64,000 nucleotides of DNA. It comes from Torreya grandis (lineage: Eukaryota; Streptophyta; Pinopsida; Cupressales; Taxaceae). Both the position numbers and the translations under genes were made by a program. This document shows, piece after piece, positions 45,720 through 57,675 of the stretch (positions are counted from its first letter, which is position 1; every line of letters begins with the position of its first letter). The stretch spans positions 2,800,501 through 2,864,500 of the forward strand of contig JARHVA010000021.1 in assembly GCA_037957365.1 (NCBI GenBank), given 5' to 3'. The notes beneath the pieces are model-generated. The model saw only the letters and a program-made list of their open reading frames with translations. It was not told the DNA's origin and made no database searches.

Positions 45720-47585
45720 TGTAGAGCTTAAACACACTTTTCTCAAACTTTATCCTTGATCAATGAATCACTTCCTTAGGCATGGGCTTATGGAACCATT
45801 CACCATGCAAAGATCTAAAATTCACCTAAATATTTTTTGGATAGTAAGTCTCTATTATGCTTATAAGGTTCATATAATAACTCTTTACACATTGATGACT
45901 ATCTCCTTCACTTCTCTTTCCATCTACACAACTCTGCCTAACAATTTTCACTCCTTATAACCCTATTTTTGGGGTTTATTTGATTTTTATAGCTTTGTAA
46001 AAAATGCAAGTGGGAAACTAAAATTTTTTTTAGATACCCTCTATTTATATTGACCTCTTTTTTAAATTTCAAGATGAAACTCTCATTGGAAGACCTCTTT
46101 CCAATCCCTTTTAGCTCTTTGTTTACCCCTATTAGGCCTATTCTACCTCTATGTCAACACAATCACCCCCACACATGCCTTTATGTATGTATACACCTTG
46201 AAAACTCTAAAATATATTATCATGTATTGAAACCTTACTTTTGATCAAATTTTGTGGAATTTTAACTGTGGAAACTCCTTAAAATGGAATTTGAAACTCA
46301 AACCCTAGATTAGGGCTTGCAGACCCTGTTAAGAACTTGAGAGCTTACAATTTTCTCATACACATTTTGTATAAGGTTTAAAAAGGTATAATAAGAATTT
46401 ATAGGTCTATATAAAACTCTCAAACCTTGATAAATCCTTATATCTCCATATAGTACCTCTATTCCTCCCTTTTCACACCAATCTTGTACTCATAATATGC
46501 AAATATATAGTCTATAAAGCTTGTAAGAGCACTATCTTGAAAGTTTGGAATTAAATAGAAATTTATCCTCCTATCTAATGCTATTAGGATCTAAAAAAAA
46601 TCCTCAAGTATATATTAATCATAAAGCATCAACTTTACAACCTCTCATCAACATTTCCGAAGTTATTGTTTTGTCTAATCAAACAATCTCCTCTCTCACA
46701 ATCTACCAATGATTTCTTACGGGTTTTTGGCTCTAAAGAGAGGTTACAACCTCTACCTAAACATTTTAAATTCCAATTTTTTTATTAAAATAATATAAAA
46801 ATTCTCAATTTATTTATTTCTTGACTAAATCTTTTCTAAGATTCTCCATATACACACTTCCTATGTATACACTACATTACAGGTCTGCATAATACTTCAA
46901 GCAAAGTGTCCACGAAAAAAGGTTACAAAACAATGAATAATCATTCAAGAAGTTCATAATAAACTTACAAACTTATTATATGCATTTGGAGACAACACAC
47001 TTTAAATTTTCACTTCTCAAACACCTTGATTATAGTGATTTTTTTTAATACACAAAACACAATCTTATCATATAATTTCATATAACATCAAATTCATTTA
47101 TTAAAAATATGATCACCACCTTTCTCTATCTATCTCGAATGAGATATGAGGTTAAAAAACCAAAAATTACTCACATACCTCCTAAAATATTCATAACTAC
47201 TTCTTAGTTCCTTTCCTTTGTAGAGGTCTTTTGGTTACATTGCATCATTCTTGATTTTACACAATATGAGCTATATAGAACCATGACCATAGACTCATGA
47301 ACATTTAATGAACTTTATAAAGTGTTAAAACCCATTAGACATATGTTGTAACATATTGACACCTTCACAATCAGATAAAAGTCCTAAAAAAGGTCTAAGA
47401 AGATTCAAACTCTTCAAAAGGATTTTTTGGCAGGAAAAGCCAAAATTCAAATTTTATGCACCTTTGGACTGTCTAGACTCCACATTACGACTACTTAGGA
47501 CCTCTAGTACATATTAAAAACTTAATTTACTACCTTAAGACAAAATGAATCCAATTTTGGGTCCTTATAGGATGCCCCTGCATCA
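45720..47585 (-). repeat. Gypsy-3 5' LTR
   Basis: 1866 bp on the plus strand from TGTAGAGCTTAAACACAC to GATGCCCCTGCATCA, collinear with 41391-43224. TG...CA ends are intact on both sides. Confidence 0.9.
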
Positions 47586-48274
47586 TTCTCTCTTCAAAAA
47601 TTCAAAATATAAAAAAAAGTATAAAAAATAAAAAACTATTAAAAAGTGAAAACCAAAAATAACACTTTTTAGATGAAACTTTTGAAATAAACATGAACTT
47701 TTATCTTATCAGCTAACTTATCTTCTCAAAATTGTTTATCCTTATAGGACACATGGTAACTTTAGGAGATAAACATGGATCCTTATAGTAGAGATACAGT
47801 TGTACTTGCTTTCAAATAGGTTAGAAATTTTCTATTTTATGTTCTACATGTATAACCATTAGGCAGACAACACTTATAAATATGGATAAGTTACTTTGAT
47901 GTCACGTGGATGTGAATGAAGCTAGTACCATTTCCAAATTTCAATATTTGATGTGGGGTTATTCCAAAGACCTTTTAAAAATGATAAGTTCTAGTACAGA
48001 AATCATTGTGAATATCATTTCAAGTGCTTCCAAGTATGATCTCTCATGCCACATCATTGATGTTGAAACCAAAAAGTATTCCCTCATTCAAACTTTTCTT
48101 GCTCCAAAGTTCTTGGCCATCATTTTTTATATAATTATGTGATACCCCTTCATTGTTATTCATTACCACATCATATCCCAATTTCCTTGCCCTACTCAGT
48201 ACTCTGTATAATTTTGAACTTAGTTTTTGCATTGTCCAAGCAATATTTTGAGAATACTATAGACAATTATGAAG
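47586..48274 (+). other. Gypsy-4 spacer after the Gypsy-3 insertion
   Basis: Starts with a Lys-rich translation (KNSKYKKKYKK) that continues the tail broken at 41390. At about 47740-47815 a readable fragment GHMVTLGDKHGSL followed by RYSCTCFQIG suggests more of the same polyprotein tail or spacer. No domain recognised. Confidence 0.5.
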
Positions 48275-49050
48275 ATGGGGGGAAAGAAGAAAAGTAAATC
48301 GAATTCAGTAGAACTTCTATTACAAGATGAATCTACTAGGGTTATTTTTTAAACAACAGGATGGCTCAATTTCTTGAAGACATTTCAGGGTTTTTAGAAG
48401 AATAACATTCAAGATTTTTTAGAAAATTTTGATGATCATTCTATAGTCTGGAGTGAACATATTCCTATTGATTCCTCTATTATTAGTGAACTTTTAGGGA
48501 TTCTTGAAGAAGACATGGTTTTTACTGACAAATTGAGTTTTATTGATCTAATTTAAATGTTCATTGATGCCAATTAACCCCACCTTAAGCTGGCCAATAC
48601 TCCATAAGGCATGGTCAGAGGAATCATTCAGTATAGTCTTCCACTTCCATGGCATAATGTTTCACATTAGGTCATGAAATACCTCACTTGTGATGGATAG
48701 TTCATTGTGGTTAGTGGTGACACTATGAAACTTCTCATTCATTTGAGGAAAAGAGCCACTAGACATGAATCCCACGTAAACCTACCATCTTTTCTTCACT
48801 GTGATATAATTAATGTAGCTTAGAAATTAAAAAGGGGCACTAGGTCAATTAAACATCATGGTTTAGTTCATCTCATATGTAGGCACCATTTTTTGAAAAA
48901 GCCTAAGGGTGAGAAAGCTTGGTCTTCATTTATATGAAAATAAATCCAAATTCTTAGTAAGAAATCACATCCTATTTCTCCTCCCATGATAACAAGAACA
49001 AAGGAAGGTCCATCTTTGGCACCTGCAACTCTAAAGATGTTGTGCTGAAG
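48275..49050 (+). pseudogene. Gypsy-4 extra ORF, plant-mobile-domain-like
   Basis: ATG at 48275 opens MGGKKKSKSNSVELLLQDES. One frame of about 258 codons follows with roughly ten stops but no obvious shift: GWLNFLKTFQGF, DFLENFDDHSIVWSEHIPID, SIISELLGILEED, LLIHLRKRATRHESHVNLPS, SIKHHGLVHLICRHHFLKKP. The pattern GW-x-x-F, DFLENFD, IISE-x-G-L and HHGL-x-x-L recalls the plant mobile domain (PMD) proteins and similar extra ORFs of plant Gypsy elements. It lies on the pol strand downstream of integrase, the position of env-like ORFs. The family call is by eye and moderate. Confidence 0.6.
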
Positions 49051-49299
49051 GTCAAAAAAGAAAATGAGGGTTTCATTATAAAACCTTAATCCATTTGTCA
49101 AACCCTAGAAAAATCATCAGTTGATTCTCCATGAGGAAGAATAAATTGAAGTGTAAGAAACCAAAATTTTGGGTAGTTTAAGTTCTCCCACAGAAGTTAT
49201 AGATGTTGAGTAAATAGTTGATTAAACACAAACCCCTATATAAGCAATTGCATCTAAATAAGAAAGACCATTACCTTCCACATTTGACAAGGGTAAAGC

Positions 49300-50880
49300 T
49301 CTACTTATATAAGAAACTTTGTCTTCTCCTCATCCTATTCATGGAGACAAAGAGTTGCAACACGCTATGACCCTGTCACAACATGAAGAAACTATTTGAA
49401 AACAACAAGTAGAGATGGATTTTCTCTAATTGACCTTGCAAGGTAAGGATCAAGCCATTTCTATTTTGGAAAGGTGATATGAAGATTCTATCACTCAGGT
49501 TCATTCACATGAAGTGATCCTAATAGTAGTTAATACAGAACAAACTAAATTCATAATCAATAATTCTCACAATCTCATGAACTTAACACCTTACAAAATT
49601 CCCTTGTAAATAAGGATGCTCAAATTGAAAATCTAGAAAATTCTATTACTAGTCATAATGCTTATATTAATAATTTAAAACACTCTATTGCTGTTAAGAA
49701 TGCATTTCTTGGTCAACAAAACACTTGTATATAGGAGTTGACAACTCAAAATGCTAAGTTGCAAGCTCCCATATAGGCTATGTAGAAAGAAACAAGGGAA
49801 ATAACTGTATAAAATGAAGGAACCATAAGGGACATTCCTTTTTTTCCTCTACCCCTTCATGAGATGATTTCAATTTAGAAGAAAGTGCAGAATAAGATTC
49901 ATAAATTGGAAGCAGAGAATGTCAGGATCAAAACAAAGTCTCAACAATAGTTGCAGTAAGCTCAAACTTCTATTCAGACTGTTTGTGAAATTGATGAGAA
50001 ATTATTATGTTGCAAAAAACCTTCTTCCATGTATGTTTTATTTCTTCATGAAAAATTTTATAAGTGGAAAATGCAATTGATTTATCTTGGTTTTCCCCAT
50101 GTCATTGAAGATGAACACATGTTCATGACTGTCTTTCTTAAAATCATTATAGAAAGACAAGATCAAATTTGTGAATTTTATCTTTGTAACATGTTATTGG
50201 GACACCAATCTAGATTTTTGGTTAAATTTTTTGTGGGGGAACATAATTACATGCTTTCATTTCCACCATGAGAAATCAAACTACTTGGGAGCAAACATAA
50301 TCAATTCCTAAAACTGTAGAATACTATAGGCCTATGTACGAGACCTCAGTTTCCATAAGCTCATAAACTTGTTGATACCTTCTAGTATTTGTACCATATC
50401 TACATGAAAAATAAGTATCATGAGTTATTAAGATAAAATATAGCAGCCTTCCAAGCTTTTTTCAGCCAACATTCCTCTAGCTCTATCAATGCAAGTATGG
50501 CTAGATGGGAGACTTTTCCTATTGCCTTGAAATACAAGGAAGTTATGAGTCCCACCACCATTAGTTACAGTTTTAAGAGAGCTAAGGCACTTGATCAGAT
50601 TATCACTCAGCTCCTGGAAGAAGGATGGTCAAATGTTTGGATTAGCATGAGATTTAAGCCACCCATTCTTCTTTATCCCATGTCTCTTTGTCAAAATTGA
50701 CACAATAAAAAATAAATAGAATTTCAAGCATGGTTACATATTGTGGTAAGAGATTTGGGGTTTTTGCCTAGAAATCATTGTGATTGGGGACATCATTTTT
50801 AAATCTATGATCTTAGTTAGCAGTTAGAATATAGACCATGGATTGAAGAATAGTTCTCCCTTGGTTTACAAGAGGACTTG
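49300..50880 (+). pseudogene. Gypsy-4 coiled-coil region after the extra ORF
   Basis: Stop-ridden plus-strand frames rich in Gln, Glu, Lys and Leu (SQHEETI, TLQGKDQAISILER, YEDSITQVHS) suggest a coiled-coil protein, possibly the C-terminal part of the extra ORF. The frame 50497-50700 (RWETFPIALKYKEV, FKRAKALDQIITQLLEEGW) may be its end. It stops before the polypurine tract. Function unknown. Confidence 0.45.
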
Positions 50881-50888
50881 CAAAAGGT

Positions 50889-50905
50889 AAAGTGTGGGGG
50901 AAAAA
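50889..50905 (+). promoter_or_regulatory. Gypsy-4 polypurine tract
   Basis: AAAGTGTGGGGGAAAAA directly before TGATGAGC. A G-rich AAAGTGTGGGGG tract is the usual plus-strand primer of plant Tat/Athila elements and fixes the start of the 3' LTR. Confidence 0.8.
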
Positions 50906-51375
50906 TGATGAGCATTCTATATAGCTCATTATATCTCATATAAATTGTCTATAAGTGTTGCCTCTTGGTTATATATTACTTTACATTTAATAGTTAAAGT
51001 GTCATCTAAGTATGAAATGAGTGCAATTTTATTATGTTTTTATGTGATACATTTTTGATTTTATATATTGTTATTTGTGTCTAACTTGGATGAAATGAAT
51101 ATAGTTTTGCATACAAAGATACATCTCTATGGCAAGATTATTTTGAGAAGTCATCAAAAATTTTGGAAACACCTTTTTGGCAATAGTTTTAAAGACTTAA
51201 CATAGAATGCATTGAGATATGAAGATCTTTAGATGATCCCCAAAGATATACAACTCCAAAGACACTTTGAAGATGCTCTGAAAACCTGTCTAGTCGTGCT
51301 TTAAAGATGCCAAGCCACACTTTGAAGATGCCTAGTTGTACTTTACAAATCAATATAACAACTCCAAAGATATAT

Positions 51376-51471
<96 letters not shown>

Positions 51472-52300
51472 TTTCCTTATATAGATATTACTATTCATAG
51501 TAATAGTTTAAAATGATTCAGATATAAATGTAATTCTATTTTATAAAATTGAACATAATCTTTTTAGATATATGTTAGTTATACTTGATCTATTATTAGT
51601 TGAATCAGTTCAAATGCCTTCTTATAAGCGTGGGATCTTATTCATAGATCTTCTATTTTAAATAAGTGTATTTAGTTGCTTAGATCACCAATTTTATATT
51701 TTGAGAATATTTGTTGATATGTGCTTTAAATACATGTCTCCTCATTCTAGGATAATAGTAATAGAGAACAAAATGGAGAGAAGAATCGTTCAAGTGTACT
51801 TTCACAAAATTCATAGCATCTGTATATGTTCCTTTTGATAATTAAGTATTAATAAAGTTCAACATTCCATTTCATTACTGAGTAAAAGCTGATCCTATTT
51901 TTAGGAAGGAGCAAGGCCCCACTTCTCTTTAAAGATCAAGATAATTGGTATTTCTAATTTATAGTTTAAAAGTGTATTTTTTTAATACAGGTATATTTCA
52001 TTTTATTGCAAGTGTGATTTCCCTTTCAATGCAAAGTGTGATTTATCTTTTAATTAAAAGCATATTTCTTTTAATGAAAATGTGCTCTCATTAAATGTAA
52101 AGTTTGTTATAGTGAAATACAAGTGAGTTTCCTTTTTTCAAAGTGTGTCTTTCAAATTTCATAAGTAAAGTTTTTTAACTCATCCCAATGTTCAAAATCT
52201 ATCAAGAAGTAGTCTAGGTGACAATAGGTAATCAACATTCTCACATTTTGAAATACAACACTATCTTACCCAATTAGGCAAGTCGAGTGAGGACAATATA
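50906..52300 (+). repeat. Gypsy-4 3' LTR, end uncertain
   Basis: Begins TGATGAGC after the polypurine tract. It contains short repeats of ACTTTGAAGATGC (about 51210-51345), an (AC)n tract, a TTATAAGCGTGGGATC segment and a GGAAGGAGCAAGGCCCCAC segment of the kind seen in these LTRs. No second copy is in the window, so the end is a guess. Confidence 0.55.
51380..51470 (+). repeat. (AC)n microsatellite, 91 bp, inside the LTR
   Basis: Uninterrupted AC dinucleotide, flanked by TATATATTT on the left and TTTTCC on the right. An open frame across it codes only Thr-His repeats and is not a gene. Confidence 0.95.
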
Positions 52301-53320
52301 GAGTTTTATGCCAGATGTTTAAGTTCTAGATGTTGATAGGTGAATCAAAGAATCCTTTTAATAAGGAATGCCATAGGGAATATTCAGTTAGCAAAACTTT
52401 CTAGATTTACTTTTTTTACAACATAGAATTAGAAACTTATTTGTTATCCTTAGAATTTAAACATCAACATTAGAATAAACACCACCTAAACAATTAACTG
52501 TTAACTCAAATATCCAACATCTCATTTCATATAGCCTTGGACACTGGCCCTGGTAGAAAATGACACCAATCCATTGATTGGTTAAATGAAAGTTATAATG
52601 AAAACCTATCATAGAGCATGATAATATGATACAAATGACATCCAAATAAAATTTTGAAATGATGTTAAACTATATTAGACCTTTTACCAAGTTTGACTAT
52701 ATAAGACCTTGCACGAGACCATAGGACTAAATAAGTGAACATAAAACCATAACTTAGATAAAGCTAGACAAAGACACATATGACCACATGGGACTCTTTA
52801 GGACAATTTTATACCATTCCAAGACCATATAACACCCATATAAAAGTTTTAATTTAGAGGGGTTGACCTATTTTGACTTGGGGTCAAAATTTGGTCAACA
52901 ATTATTTTACTGATCCAATGTTTAATTAAATAAGATAAATATTCAAAGTCTAAGAACTTTGATTTGTTTTTGAAATTTGGTCAAAAATAAAAAACATGTT
53001 CCTTTATTTAGGGCATGGATGACATAATAAGGATACCACCATCCATTTGAGTTACTCTAGTAATCATATTTTTCTCATAGTCTACACATCCAAGGTAATC
53101 TGCACGTGTATAATGTCTCTTCTATGTCTCATAATCAACATGTGCTGTTAGAAGGTGATTTAGAGAATACACCAACATAGACATTAATTATGTAGTATAT
53201 ACCATTCAAAAACAAATGCTAAAATAAGCTTTGGACAAGTAACTTATTGTATTTTATTTTGCTTTGATGATCGGTTAGGTTGGGATCTATGTCATCCCCA
53301 TTGGAGCAACAAACTAGAAG

Positions 53321-53607
53321 TGTTTGTCCCCTCTCAAGTTTTTTTATTTCTAAATTTTGTTACTAAAGGAAAATGAGTTTACAAGGCACAATGGTCAAAT
53401 TTGGAACCTGAAATAGGTAAATGAATAAATCCATCACCACCAATATGTGGAATAAATTTAATACTGTTTGTCCCTTCTCAATTTTTTTTTTTTGTAAATG
53501 TTATTGTTGAAAGAAAACTATTTTACTAGGCATAAGGGTCAAATTTGGAACATAAAATAGGGAAATGAATAAATCCATCATTGCCCATATGTGGAATAAA
53601 TCTAATA
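53321..53607 (+). repeat. 144-bp tandem duplication
   Basis: TGTTTGTCCC...CTCAA, a T-run, GTCAAATTTGGAAC, AATGAATAAATCCATCA and TATGTGGAATAAAT occur in the same order starting at 53321 and again at 53465. Copies differ by scattered substitutions and T-run length. Confidence 0.9.
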
Positions 53608-55098
53608 ATGTCATAATTTATTTTAATATCAACCTAACCAAATTTATCTCTTACCTAAGCATATTGGTTGGCTTGAGCTTAACTAACACTCACAAACTGG
53701 TGGGGTTTACACTTTACACAAATCAAAAACTTCATATCAACAAATACTAAATATTAAAAAAATGTGATTGCTTGTCCAACTAAAGTCAATGAATTTATGA
53801 GGGCTAGATAAAATTACCTAGTTGGTCGGCTCCAATGGAAAGTTTAGTAGTTCCTATATAATAAATATTGGATTGCCCTTCAGGGGATTGTTGGATTATA
53901 TGTTGATTTGAATTTATATCTCTATAAATATCTAAATTTGTCCATGATACCTACACCAAATCAGAATTCAGTGAAAAATATTTCTTTCAGATGATTAATA
54001 ATGTTGGCCAATATTTTATTTGGTTTAACTTTGATATGTAAGGCATCCTATCCTATTTGAGATCAATATACCATATCCCATTCGACAATATCTACAACCA
54101 TTTTTTTCATGCCTTAGGTCTAAAAGAAATGATATTATACAAATTATTCCAAAACATATTGGAAGACAATCCAAGTGCCCAACTTTCTTCATCATCTGCT
54201 ACTCCTAGGATGTAACTCCAGTTGTACTCATCGACACTTGTTCTTTATGTATTTTTGGTAAACTTGATGAAAAAACAAGAATAATAGGAATAAAATCCCA
54301 TAAATCCAAATCAGAGACTTCATTAATCTAGATAATAGTTTTTTAATATTTTTATAGTGAGCACAAAGGCTTTCTTGGAGATGTGGAAAGAAATGTTAAA
54401 TTGGTGTTAGTAGCTTCCACTATTTTTGTCTATCCCTCAATGCAACTCCTATATAAGTATATTTAAATTTTAAAAACCCATAATGGTATATGCAATAAAT
54501 GATTCTAATTATTTAATTTATTTATAATTTTTATTCTATGCTAGCAAGAGTTTGGATTAGGACTCCCATCTACAAAATTTATCCCCTAAAGTTAAAAATC
54601 TTGAATAGTTGGCTTTTCATAGTTTGTTGACCATGCATCTTCTAAACATCTTATTAGTTTAGCACTACAAAAACATTGAATTGCTCGATTTAAAACACAT
54701 GTCTATATCAATATTATCTTTGACATACTATTTTGGAAATATTTTACCTTTTATTTTCATGTCCACAATGATGCATCCTCTTCTCTCTGTTGTACTCATC
54801 TATAAAATTTAAATTGGTCTTATACATCACTCCATTCCCATGATGTATATCAATATAAATATAGATTACTCATTGATAAACCTTTTGATGCTCAAGAATG
54901 GCCAAGAAAATATCATTAACATAGTAAAAAATAGATGCTTCACATTTATTAGCATGGTAAAGTAAGTTATATAGCTCACTGTCAATGTCAAGGTGATTTC
55001 TATCATCTTGTTATTGAAAATGATGCCGAGTGAAAAAAATGATACAATATCAAATGCAAGACGGAGCTACTACTCCCAAATTAGTCTCAGATATGAAC

Positions 55099-55200
55099 CA
55101 TATTTATAGAGAGCAACATCAATTGTGTCATACATTTATTATTATTTATCATATTTATAGATAGCAACATCACTTGTGTCATATATTTATTATTATTTTT
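55099..55200 (+). repeat. 51-bp tandem duplication
   Basis: CATATTTATAGAGAGCAACA at 55099 and CATATTTATAGATAGCAACA at 55150 start two nearly identical units, both ending in ATTTATTATTATT. Confidence 0.9.
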
Positions 55201-57539
55201 TGCTCCCATCTGAACTAGATGTTAGTGCATTTCTTTATGGGTTTCTTGTCTACAACTACTTGAGATCCAAATGAATGGAATGAACACAAATCTCCAGATA
55301 AAAGGACTTTTCTCAATTTCATTATTTAGAAATAACTTCTTTAGAAAGAATGTAACTAACCATACACATTGAATGCACAAGAGACCAACATAGGGAAGGA
55401 AAAAACAAGGGAAATATTTCTCTAGTTTGCATTTATTGAAAACACATGCACACAATGAAAATGAGAAATAGAAAAATAATCTAGAATTAAATAAACCAAT
55501 AAATATTTAAAAGAGTGTGAGGAGAAAAAGACCATGAAAAATCATTAATGGGTTTAGAGAAGCATGAGCCCGAATGATACATCTTGATATGAGCAGATGA
55601 GATGAGAATTTTGATAGCTTAAAGTGAGACAACATGTTGAGCACATTTTGAGTTTTGAATTGTGATTGTATGGCAGATCTCTCTTTAGAGGAAGTATGAA
55701 AAATAATATCATCATAAAATGAATATGAATGGGAAAAATTTAGCAGAACATTTTATATTTGGAATGAGGAATGCAATTGAAGTTGAGTGTTGTAATGAAA
55801 CTATAGGAACTCACACAGAGATCTTCAAAAAAAAAGTTTAAAAAATATGATCATTTCTAACATTTTCATATAGAGATTATTATTATTTGCCTTATTATGG
55901 AGCCTTGAATATCTCATATTCAAGTTGCATGCATGTTAGGATAGGAATTTGTTCTGGTTCACTTCCATACTCCTCAACTAGCTAGGGTATATTTGTAGAA
56001 TCTAGTAATCAACTTGAATTGGTCTTCTATTTATATTTCCACTGTGTCATTCATTAAGAGTTATTCATGCATATAGTTTTCACATTTAATCAATGTTGAT
56101 TCTTCTATTTTGGTGTGTTATTGATCAAGCTATAAAGTGAAAATCTCCATCTTCGAGAGTGAACATAGGAAATAAGAGTCAAATATTCGAAGATAATCTT
56201 TAAGCCCTTCAACAAAGTGTTGCATTTCTGAGCAAGAACAAAGCATTGACGAAGGATTATTTTTGTTTTCTTCCTTATATGATATGATATTAGAATATTA
56301 TTCAAATGTTGTTATTAAATAAGTGGAGCATGCCATTGGATTTTTGGAATTGGTACAATAATGTGGGTTGTTTTCAAAAAACACTGAAAGAGTTTTATTT
56401 TCTTCATCATAAAGAAAGATATCTACTTCATCATTATTGTCTTCACAATTTAAATATATGCTTCAGTAGATTTTATAATATGCAATTCAATCAGTGGTTC
56501 TAAAGACAAATTTTGTTCACCAAAAACTATAAAATTGAAGTAATCAAGAGATGTTGTAAGTGTTTTTAATTCTTGTCTTTTTGAAAAATGATATAAATGT
56601 TTTTGAATTTTCTCTAAAATTATATTCTATAGAGGATGTGAATTATTCACAATGAGTTTTTATTTCTTCATGATAGGCCCTATTTTGCATTTACTATTTA
56701 TTGTGTTTGAAAGAGATTTTATAACATGTCTCCTTACTTTCCTAGATAGAATAAGATCATCTTTAATCTCAAATTCTTATTGATGTGCATCTTCTGCATC
56801 ACATACTCTGCTTATAATCAATATGAATGATTTGGAGGTCATTTTTGGGCATAAAAAATTTCCAAGATCTCCCAAAACTAGTATAGTATGGAATAACATT
56901 CTGAGAGATTTCCAACACATATTAGAATGTGTAAAATAGACATCATATACTCCAGATACCATTGGTCAAAGTTTAATTCAAAAATGGTCAATAGTTAAAT
57001 GGTGATGTGGATGCGTGTATGACTGCCAAGTGGATAAATCGACATGTGACAAGTGGAAAACTAGTAAAAATGGTAAAAGGGTGTTTTTGGTTTTCACTTA
57101 CAGTCTTCAACACTTATGTTCAAATAAATGGGCCCTACTATTTTCTGGTTGGGGATTCTTAGACAAGATTGGCACACACTTTTTGCAGAGGGGTGCCTTT
57201 GCCTCCATTTCTTCATATTACTATTGTCATGATTTTGTATATATATGTCTCTGTCTATTTTACATGGTGTATGCAAGACTAATAATCCCATTATTTTAAA
57301 CCAAATACCATGTATCAATTTCTAACAAGTCAAGTCCACATGCTACCCACATGACAACATGTTTGGCACATATTCTCCAACTTACATGCCACACATCAAA
57401 CTATTGGCATTTATATTTAAACCATATGCCAAAATTAATCCTACCAAAAGTGGCATGAAGCCAATTTCAAAACTTATTTTTACCTTATTAAAACCCATAT
57501 TCCCCATGTTACATGCCCCATGTGGGATAATTTTCCCAA

Positions 57540-57675
57540 TAAAGGAATATGATAAGAGTCTTGAGCGCTTCACAAGGATTTGAACCCATGACTTGTGGTA
57601 GTCTTGAGTGCTTCATAATGATTTGAACTCATGAATTGTGGTAAAACAGTTAAGCAACCTGGCCAATCCACCATA
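57540..57675 (-). mobile_element. tRNA-derived SINE-like remnant with duplicated B box
   Basis: On the minus strand TGGATTGGCCAGG (57670-57658) resembles a Pol III A box. GGTTCAAATCC (57586-57576) matches the B-box consensus closely, and a second, mutated B box lies at 57629-57619. The B-box part is a 43-bp tandem duplication (57557-57599 and 57600-57642). The A-to-B distance to the nearer B box is tRNA-like. No acceptor stem or anticodon arm can be built, so it is a SINE or tRNA-derived relic rather than a tRNA gene. The 3' body and tail are not defined. Confidence 0.5.

Larger units (their letters stand above)
41391..47585 (-). mobile_element. Gypsy-3, gag-protease element nested in Gypsy-4
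   Basis: LTRs at 45720-47585 (5') and 41391-43224 (3'), a perfect initiator-Met primer site (45701-45712), gag with zinc knuckle and protease on the minus strand, and then about 0.8 kb of unfamiliar coding-like sequence with no RT, RNase H or integrase motif before the 3' LTR. Internal length is about 2.5 kb. It is probably non-autonomous. Gag and protease resemble those of Gypsy-2. TTCTC follows the right LTR and also occurs six bases short of the left LTR, so a duplication is not proven. Confidence 0.85.
38062..52300 (+). mobile_element. Gypsy-4, 5'-truncated, Tat/Athila-like with extra ORF
   Basis: Plus strand: heptad-repeat region, RT, RNase H and integrase to about 41340; then Gypsy-3 (41391-47585, opposite strand); then a basic tail, a plant-mobile-domain-like ORF, a coiled-coil region, a polypurine tract (50889-50905) and a 3' LTR from 50906. 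Across Gypsy-3 the left side ends KNGGSPL and the right resumes QKFKNSKYKKKYKK. No 5' LTR, primer site or gag was found. The right boundary is uncertain by some hundreds of bases. Confidence 0.75.

Noticed and set aside
45312..46244. Several plus-strand open frames of 64-106 codons
   Set aside because: They are antisense to Gypsy-3 gag or lie within its LTR; composition and position explain them.
47906..48232. Open frames on both strands (78 and 62 codons)
   Set aside because: They overlap each other on opposite strands and neither shows a motif; most likely decayed Gypsy-4 spacer.
51307..51516. Open frame of repeated Thr-His
   Set aside because: It is simply the (AC)n microsatellite in translation.
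57576..57670. Functional tRNA gene on the minus strand
   Set aside because: A- and B-box-like motifs exist but no acceptor stem, D arm or anticodon stem can be paired, and the B-box segment is duplicated.
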